A stretch of 64,000 nucleotides of DNA from contig NZ_CP019699.1 of the NCBI RefSeq assembly GCF_002005165.1, positions 1,302,001 to 1,366,000 on the forward strand, written 5' to 3'. Each line of letters starts with the position of its first letter. The first letter of the stretch is position 1. Below are positions 56,206 to 64,000 of the stretch, in pieces. The notes under the pieces are model-generated. The model saw only the letters and a list, made by a program, of their open reading frames with translations. It searched no databases and had not been told where the DNA came from. A program made the position numbers and the translations under genes. This DNA comes from Novibacillus thermophilus. Lineage in GTDB: Bacteria > Bacillota > Bacilli > Thermoactinomycetales > Novibacillaceae.

Positions 56206-57579
56206 ATGAACAACCAGCATATTGTGATGGATGTACATGAACGGCCAAAACTGGTCAAATGGGTGGCTTTAAGTGTACAGCATTTGTTTGCGATGTTCGG
56301 AGCGACGATTCTCGTGCCCATTTTAACGGGGCTCAGCGTATCGGTGGCCTTACTTGCCAGCGGAATTGGAACGCTCACCTTCCTGATCGTCACGAAGGGA
56401 AAACTGCCGGCTTACTTGGGGTCGTCTTTCGCCTTCATCGTTCCGATTATTTCCGTGTCCCAAACCCAGGGGGTCGGTGCGGCACTGTTCGGATGTTTTT
56501 TGGCCGGTGTCGTGTACGGCGTCGTATCGCTGCTCATTTTCCGCTTTGGCGTCAACTGGCTGAACCGACTGCTCCCTCCCGTGGTCATCGGTTCCATCGT
56601 CATCGTCATCGGCCTCGCGTTAGCGGGAACAGCTGTAGACATGGCCAGCACGACCCAAACTGTCGTGGAAAAACCGGAGACGGTGGAAGAATTTCACGCG
56701 TTGCCCGGTACAGTTGAAAACATTGATGAAGAAAACAACACGGTCACGCTCAAACAGTACTCGTTGAAACATTTTCTTGTGGCGTTGGCCACTCTCGCCA
56801 TCGCCATCGCAGCCAACATGTTTTTCCGCGGGTTTTTCGGCCTGATTCCGATCTTGATTGGCATTGTCGGGGGATACATCGTCGCTTTGTTTGCCGGGAT
56901 GGTCGACTTGACGCCGGTGCGCAAAGCCAAATGGTTCGTCATCCCCCAGTTGACGACACCGGAACTGTCGTGGCACGCGGCGGTCGTCATTGTCCCGGTG
57001 GCCCTCGTCACGCTGGCTGAACACATCGGACACCTCATCGTCACCAGCGGGATCATGAAACGCGATTTGATGCAAGACCCCGGTTTGCACCGCTCGATTT
57101 TGGGGGACGGGTTGGCGACGTCCATCGCGGCCCTCATCGGAGCTCCGCCGAACACGACTTACGGAGAAAACATCGGGGTGATGGCCCTTACCCGCGTGTT
57201 CAGTGTGTTCGTCATCGGAGGCGCCGCCGTCTTTGCCGTACTGTTCGCCTTTATCGGCAAACTGGAAGCCCTCATCGCCTCCATCCCTACTGCGGTGATG
57301 GGTGGCGTCTCCATTCTGTTGTTCGGCATTATCGCGTCGGCAGGCTTGAGGATGCTGGTGGAGAGCGAAGTGGACTTCGGCGAGAAGCGGAATCTCGTCA
57401 TCGCCTCGGTCATCCTTGTAATCGGAATCGGCGGTGCCGCGCTGAAGTTTGTCGGTATTCACCTGGAGATCGAAGGGATGGCGCTGGCGACATTCGTCGG
57501 CATTTTACTCAACTGGGTGCTGCCCGGTAAAGAACACGCCGGCAAACCTGGAAATCTCGAATTCGGCAAAGTTTCATAA
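56206..57579 (+). CDS. pyrP: Uracil permease (NCS2 family)
   Basis: 457 residues with about 12-14 membrane segments. It imports uracil with protons. The N-terminal QHLFAMFGATILVPILTG and the substrate region VTLAEHIGHLIVTSGIM with APPNTTYGENIGVMALTRV mark the UraA/PyrP branch. A hydrophilic stretch (about residues 150-185, EKPETVEEFHALPGTVENID) seems to be an enlarged external loop. ATG 56206 follows GGGAGGA; ATG 56200 is too close to that site. Confidence 0.93.
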   Translation: MNNQHIVMDVHERPKLVKWVALSVQHLFAMFGATILVPILTGLSVSVALLASGIGTLTFLIVTKGKLPAYLGSSFAFIVPIISVSQTQGVGAALFGCFLAGVVYGVVSLLIFRFGVNWLNRLLPPVVIGSIVIVIGLALAGTAVDMASTTQTVVEKPETVEEFHALPGTVENIDEENNTVTLKQYSLKHFLVALATLAIAIAANMFFRGFFGLIPILIGIVGGYIVALFAGMVDLTPVRKAKWFVIPQLTTPELSWHAAVVIVPVALVTLAEHIGHLIVTSGIMKRDLMQDPGLHRSILGDGLATSIAALIGAPPNTTYGENIGVMALTRVFSVFVIGGAAVFAVLFAFIGKLEALIASIPTAVMGGVSILLFGIIASAGLRMLVESEVDFGEKRNLVIASVILVIGIGGAALKFVGIHLEIEGMALATFVGILLNWVLPGKEHAGKPGNLEFGKVS

Positions 57580-57589
57580 ACGGTGTCTG

Positions 57590-57730
57590 AAACGACGCAA
57601 GCCTTTAAACACAGTCCCGTGAGACTGGCAAGGCGAGTTGAGATCTTGACTGGTAAGCGCACCTTTGTGCGCACCAGAATGACGTAGTTTGTCGACACTC
57701 CTTGCCGTGATCGCGGCAGGGAGTTTTTTT
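57590..57730 (+). promoter_or_regulatory. PyrR attenuator 3, between pyrP and pyrB
   Basis: Binding loop CAGTCCCGTGAGACTGGC begins at 57612, followed by AAGG. An extra stable hairpin follows (CTGGT 57650-57654 with ACCAG 57673-57677, inner GCGCAC/GTGCGC), likely part of the antiterminator. The terminator pairs ACTCCTTGCCG (57697-57707) with CGGCAGGGAGT (57714-57724), then T7. Confidence 0.92.
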
Positions 57731-57761
57731 GCGAGAACTGAAAGCTGGAAGGAGATGCCGA

Positions 57762-58712
57762 ATGGAAGGCGGACACGTAATCACGATTGACGCATTGGGG
57801 ACAGGAACTATCGAACGGCTGTTGGAACGTGCCGAACAGTTTGCCCACTCTGACAGGGACGAATTTCGTCACGTGCTGCGAGGAAACGTGATGGCGCCCC
57901 TCTTTTACGAACCGAGCACGAGAACGCGCTGTTCGTTCGAGATTGCAGCGAGGCGTCTAGGGATGGACGTCATTTACTTTGACGCTGACGTCTCCAGTGT
58001 CACGAAAGGTGAAAGTTTGTGGGACACGTTGCAAACGTTGGAAGCGATGGGCGTCAATGTGGCGGTTCTGAGACATCCCCGCAACGATGTGTACGCGACA
58101 CTGCCGGGAAAGCTTGAGATGCGTTTAGTGAACGCCGGCAACGGGACGCTGGCCCACCCGACCCAGGCGCTCGTCGATTGGCTAACGATGCGTCAAACAT
58201 TTGGGACGCTCTACGGTTTGACGGTGGCCATTGTGGGTGACGTCCGGCACAGCCGCGTCGCCCGCTCCAACATTGCCGGCCTCGTCCGTCTAGGAGCGAA
58301 CCCCATCGTGAGCGGACCCGATGTGTTCCGCGACGCTGAAGTGGAGTGTGTCGCCCCTTACGTCCCGTTTGAAGAGGCACTGCGCGACGCTGACGTGGTG
58401 ATGATGTTGCGCATCCAGCGTGAACGGTTGGAGGAGAACTTGGCGTGGGAGATGGACGACTACTTGCATCAGTACGGGTTGACGGAAAAGCGGTTGGAAC
58501 TGTTGAAATCCCGGGCAATCGTGATGCATCCCGGACCAGTCAACCGGGGAATCGAACTTGACGAGGCGGTGATCGAACACGACCGTTCGCGCATTCGACA
58601 GCAAGTCGCAAACGGCGTGTACGTGCGGATGGCCGTGTTAGAGTACGTTTTGGGAAGGGGAATGGATCGTGAGGCTCATGATCAGGCAGGCGAAGTGTTA
58701 CCGCTCAGGTGA
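57762..58712 (+). CDS. pyrB: Aspartate carbamoyltransferase
   Basis: 316 residues, condenses carbamoyl phosphate with aspartate, the committed step of pyrimidine synthesis. The carbamoyl-phosphate motif FYEPSTRTRCSFE (about residues 48-60) and the aspartate-side HPGPVNRGIEL are present, as is HPTQALVDWLTM. ATG 57762 follows GGAAGGAGATG. Its 3' end overlaps pyrC by about 44 bp. Confidence 0.97.
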   Translation: MEGGHVITIDALGTGTIERLLERAEQFAHSDRDEFRHVLRGNVMAPLFYEPSTRTRCSFEIAARRLGMDVIYFDADVSSVTKGESLWDTLQTLEAMGVNVAVLRHPRNDVYATLPGKLEMRLVNAGNGTLAHPTQALVDWLTMRQTFGTLYGLTVAIVGDVRHSRVARSNIAGLVRLGANPIVSGPDVFRDAEVECVAPYVPFEEALRDADVVMMLRIQRERLEENLAWEMDDYLHQYGLTEKRLELLKSRAIVMHPGPVNRGIELDEAVIEHDRSRIRQQVANGVYVRMAVLEYVLGRGMDREAHDQAGEVLPLR

Positions 58713-59961
58713 GTGGATACTGACGGATGTCCGCGTAGACGATGGGATCATCACCAGCGTCGGCGACAGGCTGCCCACAGGGGATGAAGATGAAATCGTG
58801 GAGGCAAACGGGAAGACGCTCCTCCCCGGTTTGATCGACGTGCACGTCCACTTGCGCGAACCGGGTTTTGAGGAGAAGGAGACGATTGCGTCGGGGAGCC
58901 GTGCCGCGGCGCGCGGCGGCTTTACCACCATTGCCGCGATGCCGAACACAGAGCCGGTAACGGACACGGCCGATCTGGTGAGGGAACAGTACAGAAAAGC
59001 TGGAAAAGAGGCGGTCGTGAATGTCCACTTTTACGGGGCGATAACAGAAGGTTTAAGAGGCGAGGAGTTGACCGATTTTCAAGCACTGAAAGAAGCCGGC
59101 GCCTTCGCTCTGACAGACGACGGCGTGGGTATCCAAAGTGCGGGGCAAATGCTTGCTGCGATGGAGAGGGCGAAAGAGGTGGGATTAACCGTCGTCGCCC
59201 ACTGTGAAGACAATTCCCTCGCCGACCGCGGAGTGATGCACGACGGGGAGAAGGCCAGCCGGTTGGGGCTCCCGGGTATTCCCGCTGAAGCGGAAGCGGC
59301 ACACATCGTGCGGGATGCGCTGCTGGCCGAGCGGACGGGGGTCCACTACCACGTTTGCCACGTAAGCAGTGCCGCTTCGGTTCAAGCCATTCGCGAAGCG
59401 AAGCAGCGGGGCGTCCACATGACGGCCGAAGTGACACCGCACCACCTCGTTTTAACGGAAGACGATATTCCAGGAGACAATGCACTGTACAAAATGAACC
59501 CGCCGCTGCGCTCGGCCCGCGACCGATCCGCCTTGATGGCCGGACTGCTGGATGGCACGATAGACTTTATTGCCACAGATCACGCGCCCCATGAAACGGC
59601 GGCAAAACGGCGCGGATTTCGCGGCGCGCCGTTTGGCGTCATAGGGCTTGAAACCGCGTTTCCCCTTTTGTACACCCGCCTCGTATTAACCGGTTTTCTG
59701 ACATTGGAGCAACTTGTAAAACGGATGAGCACTGCTCCGGCGGCTTGTTTTGGCTTGCCTGGAGGCGTTATTTGCGAAGGGGCACAGGCGGACCTGACGT
59801 TGGTCGATCTGGAACGGGAGGAGACTGTCGATCCGGCTGCGTTTTACAGCAAAAGTGAAAATACGCCGTTTTGCGGCTGGCGGCTGACGGGCTGGCCGGT
59901 GTGGACGATGGTGGGCGGGCAGGTCGTGTACGACGAGGCGCAAGGGGGAATCACTGGGTGA
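58669..59961 (+). CDS. pyrC: Dihydroorotase
   Basis: 430 residues, class I dihydroorotase of the amidohydrolase superfamily; it cyclises carbamoyl aspartate. Zinc ligands: HVHLREPG near residue 60, the histidine of HCEDNSLADRG, HVSSAAS, and the catalytic DHAPHE. GTG 58669 (AAGGGGAATGG upstream) or ATG 58678 may start it; both lie inside the end of pyrB. The stop overlaps the carA GTG. Confidence 0.95.
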   Translation: MRLMIRQAKCYRSGEWILTDVRVDDGIITSVGDRLPTGDEDEIVEANGKTLLPGLIDVHVHLREPGFEEKETIASGSRAAARGGFTTIAAMPNTEPVTDTADLVREQYRKAGKEAVVNVHFYGAITEGLRGEELTDFQALKEAGAFALTDDGVGIQSAGQMLAAMERAKEVGLTVVAHCEDNSLADRGVMHDGEKASRLGLPGIPAEAEAAHIVRDALLAERTGVHYHVCHVSSAASVQAIREAKQRGVHMTAEVTPHHLVLTEDDIPGDNALYKMNPPLRSARDRSALMAGLLDGTIDFIATDHAPHETAAKRRGFRGAPFGVIGLETAFPLLYTRLVLTGFLTLEQLVKRMSTAPAACFGLPGGVICEGAQADLTLVDLEREETVDPAAFYSKSENTPFCGWRLTGWPVWTMVGGQVVYDEAQGGITG

Positions 59962-61034
59962 AAGCACAGCTTATTTTACAAGACGGGACGCGGTTTACAG
60001 GGGTCTCGTTCGGTAAGGAAGGGACCGTTTTGACGGAGGTCGTGTTTAACACGAGCCTGAGCGGTTACGAAGGAGTGTGGACCGATCCTTCCTATGCCGG
60101 ACAATGCATCGTCATGACACATCCGCTCACCGGCAACATCGGGATCAACCGGAAAGACATGGAGGCGATCCGGCCTTACTGCGACGGAGTGGTGGCGCGC
60201 TACGTCAGTCAGTCTCCGTCCCACTGGCGGTCCACTGGCCGCGTGGCAGACTGGTTTCGCCAAAACGGCCTGTTCCTGATCGGGGAGGTCGACACGCGCA
60301 TGCTGACACGCCACATCCGCCGCCACGGCTCGATGAAGGGACTGGTGACGACTGAAGAACTGTCGGAAGAGGAAATAGCTGCGGAGTTGACCAAACCTTT
60401 AAACCGCGAACGGGTGGCACGCGTTTCTCGCAGGGAGGCGACGGTCATACCCGGCCGTGGCCCGCGTATCGCCATCGTCGATTTCGGCGTCAAGTCCGGT
60501 ATCGTGCGGGAATTGGTAGAACGAAACTGTGAGGTGGTGATCGTCCCTTACGACACGACGGGAGAGGACTTAATGTCGCTCTGTCCAGACGGCGTCGTGC
60601 TGTCCAACGGCCCGGGAAATCCGGAAGACGTGCAGAGCGTCGTCCCGACGGTTCAAGGGCTGATGTCCCGAGGTGTGCCGCTGTTCGGAATTTGCCTCGG
60701 GCATCAGCTGATGGCATTGGCCTGTGGAGCGAGAACGGAAAGAATGTTGTTCGGTCATCGCGGCGGCAATCACCCAGTACAGGAAGTCGAGAGCAAGCGG
60801 GGGTGGATGACGGCACAAAACCACAGTTACACCGTTACGAGGGACAGTGTGATAGGCACAGATCTCGAAGTGACCTACGTGTCACTCCACGACGGTACGA
60901 TCGAAGGTTTGCGCCACGTGTACCAACCGGCTTTTTCCGTTCAGTTTCATCCCGAAGCATCCCCTGGTCCCCGTGATACCGTGCACCTGTTTGACCGTTT
61001 CCTGGCGCTAGTCGCAGCAGACAACATTCACTAG
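59958..61034 (+). CDS. carA: Carbamoyl-phosphate synthase small subunit
   Basis: 358 residues. The C-terminal class I glutamine amidotransferase domain has the nucleophile in FGICLGHQLMALA and the histidine in VQFHPEASPGP; the N-terminal half is the CarA domain (GVSFGKEGTVLTEVVFNTSLSGYE). It supplies ammonia from glutamine to CarB; in the pyr operon it is the pyrimidine-specific form (pyrAA). GTG 59958 follows AAGGGGGAA and overlaps the pyrC stop. Confidence 0.95.
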   Translation: MKAQLILQDGTRFTGVSFGKEGTVLTEVVFNTSLSGYEGVWTDPSYAGQCIVMTHPLTGNIGINRKDMEAIRPYCDGVVARYVSQSPSHWRSTGRVADWFRQNGLFLIGEVDTRMLTRHIRRHGSMKGLVTTEELSEEEIAAELTKPLNRERVARVSRREATVIPGRGPRIAIVDFGVKSGIVRELVERNCEVVIVPYDTTGEDLMSLCPDGVVLSNGPGNPEDVQSVVPTVQGLMSRGVPLFGICLGHQLMALACGARTERMLFGHRGGNHPVQEVESKRGWMTAQNHSYTVTRDSVIGTDLEVTYVSLHDGTIEGLRHVYQPAFSVQFHPEASPGPRDTVHLFDRFLALVAADNIH

Positions 61035-61087
61035 CGACGTGTGACTTGTGAGCGTGCACCTTGCCGTAAAATTTCGGTGAGGATACG

Positions 61088-61237
61088 GTGGATACGGAGA
61101 AACTGAAATACTCGCTTCTTCACGACAGGTCACTGAGTCAGGGAAATGGGAAGCAAAGCGGGTCACGTCGTGTCGTCGACGACTTGCCAAGGGAAGTGGC
61201 CGAAAGGGCATTACGATACGTTAAAGGAGGACGTTGA
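61088..61237 (+). CDS. Possible 49-residue small protein between carA and carB
   Basis: An open frame from GTG 61088 (GTGAGG upstream) to a TGA at 61235-61237, one base before the carB start codon. It reads [17 protein letters not shown] and ends [13 protein letters not shown], helix-like and charged. Pyr operons I know have carA and carB adjacent, so the 204-bp gap is unusual. No homology is recognised; it might be a leader peptide coupled to carB or chance. Confidence 0.25.
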   Translation: MDTEKLKYSLLHDRSLSQGNGKQSGSRRVVDDLPREVAERALRYVKGGR

Positions 61238-61238
61238 G

Positions 61239-64000
61239 TTGCCGAAACACGCACACATACGCAAGGTGATCGTCATCGGTTCCGGTCCTATCGTCATTGG
61301 GCAGGCGGCCGAGTTTGACTACGCTGGGACACAGGCGTGCCGAGCTTTAAAACGACAAGGTGTCGAAGTTGTTCTGGTAAACAGCAACCCGGCGACGATT
61401 ATGACCGATCCGGAGACGGCAGATGCGGTGTACGTCGAACCGTTGACGAAAGAGTGCCTCACTCGCGTGATACGAAAAGAACGTCCGGACGGGCTGTTGG
61501 CGACGTTAGGCGGACAGACGGGTCTCAATCTCGCTGTGGAGTTGGTCGAGGACGGTGTGTTGGAACGAGAGGGCGTCCGCCTGATGGGAACGGACATTCA
61601 CGCCATTAAAGGGGCGGAAGACCGGGATTTGTTCCGCGAACTGATGAAAGAAATCGGGCAGCCGGTACCGGAAAGTGACATTGTGCACTCTGTGGAAGAG
61701 GCCGTTCACTTCGCTCTCGGGATCGGCTATCCCGTCATCGTCCGTCCCGCCTATACACTGGGTGGGACTGGCGGCGGCATCGCCCACTCGGAAGAAGAGC
61801 TACGCCAGGTGACAGAACGGGCTTTAAGGTACAGCCCCATCCGGCAGGCCCTCGTCGAAAAAAGTGTCGCTGGGTTTAAAGAGATCGAGTTTGAAGTGTT
61901 GCGCGATTCAAGCGATCACTGCATCGCCGTGTGCCACATGGAAAATGTCGATCCCGTCGGGGTTCACACCGGTGATAGCATTGTCGTCGCCCCCGTCCAA
62001 ACACTGGCGGACCGCGAACTGAACATGCTCCGCACTGCCTCCCTTGACATCATCCGAAAGCTCGGCATTGAAGGCGGGTGCAACGTACAGTTCGCCCTCG
62101 ATCCACACAGTGACGCGTACTACGTCATCGAAGTGAACCCGCGGCTGAGCCGTTCCAGTGCCCTCGCATCTAAAGCGACAGGTTATCCGATTGCGAAAGT
62201 CGCGACGCTCATCGCGTTGGGGTACACCTTAAACGAAATCGTCAACCCGGTGACAGGTCGGACGACTGCTCTGTTTGAACCGAGCTTGGACTACATTGTG
62301 ACCAAAATTCCCCGTTGGCCGTTTGACAAATTTCCAGGGGCTGAACGGCGGCTCGGAACGCAAATGAAGGCCACTGGTGAAGTGATGGCTATCGGGCGGA
62401 CATTTGCAGAATCGTTGCAAAAAGCGGTACGCTCCCTCGAACTGGAGACGGCGGATTTCTTGTTTCCGCCTTACTCGGAACTGGACGCACACACATTGGA
62501 TTCCCTCGTGCAACGCCCCCACGATATGCGGCTATTTGCCCTTGCAGAAGCGTTGCGGCGCGGCAAAACAGTTGACGAATTGCATCAACAAACGGGGATT
62601 GACCGCTTCTTCCTTGCCGAGCTGGAACAGCTAGTGAAAATGGAGCGGGAACTTCAGGCAAAACCGTTGACCGAAGCGCGGCTGTATACGGCGAAGCGTT
62701 ATGGATTCAGCGACGAAACGATTGCCCGTTTAAGCGGGCGACAGACAGAAGACGTGCGAGCGCTGCGCCGTACGTGGCGCATCCAACCGGTTTATAAATG
62801 CGTCGATACGTGCGCTGGGGAGTTCGCCGTTGAGAGCCCGTACTACTACAGCACGTACGAAAGGGAAGATGAAGTGGAGACAGGTGTTTCGCCGTCCGTC
62901 ATCGTCGTCGGCAGCGGCCCGATACGCATCGGGCAGGGGATTGAGTTCGATTATGCAACGGTCCATGCGGTACAAGCGATTCGCGAGGCTGGCTACGAAG
63001 CAGTTATTGTGAACAACAACCCGGAGACAGTTTCGACTGATTTCGACATGTCCGACCGGCTGTACTTTGAACCGCTGCACGTCGAGGACGTCCTCCACGT
63101 CGTCGAACGGGAAAAACCGCTCGGCGTCGTCGTGCAGTTCGGCGGACAGACATCACTCAACTTAGCCCGGGAACTGGACCGGCGGGGTGTTCCCCTCCTG
63201 GGGACGTCCATGGAGAGTCTCCACCGGGCCGAAGACCGCGAGCAGTTTGAGCGCTTGTTGAAACAATTAGGCATCCGGCGTCCCCCCGGCGTGACTGTCG
63301 CATCAGGGGACTCTGCGCTGAGTAAAGCGAGCGCCCTCGGTTATCCCGTTCTCGTCAGGCCTTCGTACGTCCTCGGCGGGCGGGCGATGCAAATTGTACA
63401 CAGCGAACAGGAGCTGGAAGCGTATCTCAAAGAAGCGGTGAAGCTCAATCCGGAAAGTCCTGTCTTAATCGACCGCTACCTGCAGGGAAAAGAAATTGAA
63501 GTCGACGCCGTTTGCGACGGGGAACACGTCCTCGTGCCGGGTATTATGGAACACGTGGAGCAAGCAGGTGTTCATTCGGGAGACTCCATCGCCGTTTACC
63601 CTTCCCCGTCGCTCAGTGGGAGTCAAAAAGCGCAAGTCGTCGAGATTACGGCGAGAATAGCCCGGGAATTAAACGTACGGGGACTGTTGAACATTCAATT
63701 CGTCCTTTTTGGCGGCGAGCTGTACGTGCTGGAAGTGAACCCCGGGCGTCGCGGACGGTCCCGTTCATGAGCAAAGTGACCGGGTTGCCCATAGCTCGGC
63801 TGGCAACGCGGGTGATGCTGGGAGAGTCGTTAGAAGACCTTGGACTGCCATCGGGTTTGTGGCCGGAAAAATCACAAGTAGCAGTGAAAGTGCCTGTGTT
63901 TTCCTTCGCCAAACTGTCCGAAGCAGAAGTGACTCTCGGTCCGGAGATGAAATCGACAGGAGAGGTGATGGGACGGGATGTCTGTTTTACCCGCGCCCTG
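61239..64000 (+). pseudogene. carB: Carbamoyl-phosphate synthase large subunit, frame broken by one base at a C4 run; runs off the window
   Basis: The first 840 residues show both ATP-grasp halves: [21 protein letters not shown] at the start, [22 protein letters not shown] in the first half, and the second copy [16 protein letters not shown] near residue 560. At 63740-63743 the frame derails after EVNP and stops at 63770. Adding one C gives [22 protein letters not shown], which is the second-half equivalent of the conserved motif and stays open to the window end. Loss of one C in the assembly is the simplest reading. TTG 61239 follows AAAGGAGG. The C-terminal regulatory domain lies outside the window. 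Confidence 0.9.

Noticed and set aside
56620-57462. A 280-codon reverse-strand frame opposite pyrP
   Set aside because: Asp/Arg/His-rich mirror of a membrane protein with no start signal; not a gene.

Overview
The window reads as a chromosomal segment of a spore-forming Gram-positive bacterium of the order Bacillales with moderately high GC. Support comes from gene order that follows the Bacillus subtilis chromosome (ylaJ/ylaI; yqgX/yqgY; rsfA(ylbO)-ylbP-bshC-mraZ; the dcw cluster; spoIIGA-sigE-sigG; ylm genes-divIVA-ileS-ylyA-lspA-ylyB; the pyr operon), from sporulation genes, bacillithiol synthesis (bshC) and a meso-diaminopimelate-type MurE. Species is not determinable by eye. GTG and TTG starts with strong ribosome binding sites are very common.

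Layout. 1-8.3 kb: ylaI (cut by the edge) and ylaJ, an M23 peptidoglycan hydrolase, an MFS transporter, a ResA-like thioredoxin, the CsoR/CopA copper module and a TVP38/TMEM64 membrane protein. 8.3-16.9 kb: aconitase, a CadC-type metal sensor with a CzcD-type exporter, a PCYCGC lipoprotein, a metallo-hydrolase, a MidA-like methyltransferase, yqgY, rsfA and ylbP. 17-21.8 kb: a second MFS exporter, bshC and S-adenosylhomocysteine hydrolase. 22-40.9 kb: division and cell wall cluster mraZ-rsmH-ftsL-pbpB-spoVD-murE-murF-mraY-murD-spoVE-murG-murB-divIB-ftsA-ftsZ. 40.9-45.4 kb: an amidohydrolase, then the sporulation sigma factor locus. 45.5-55.2 kb: ylmC, pgeF, ylmE, sepF, ylmG, ylmH, divIVA, a T-box-controlled ileS, ylyA, lspA and an RluD-type pseudouridine synthase. 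55.3-64 kb: the pyrimidine operon pyrR-pyrP-pyrB-pyrC-carA-carB with three PyrR attenuators; carB runs off the window.

Control signals are readable in many places: a CsoR-type palindrome at copA, four MraZ repeats at exact 10-bp steps before mraZ, a sigma-F-like promoter before rsfA, a sigma-H-like promoter before ftsA, a Spo0A-type spoIIG promoter with the unusual 22-bp spacer, an isoleucine T-box (specifier ATC) and three pyr attenuators.

The most notable anomaly is that six genes (two MFS transporters, copA, spoVE, an amidohydrolase, carB) are each interrupted by what looks like loss of exactly one base in a G or C run. Because several are normally indispensable, under-called homopolymers in the assembly are the most economical explanation. 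The second anomaly is a pair of MITE-like inverted-repeat elements; one sits between murE and murF and carries an intrinsic terminator pointing along the cluster. I see no wholly new multi-gene system here: no CRISPR array, phage, transposase, tRNA or rRNA. The region is mostly conserved core genome.
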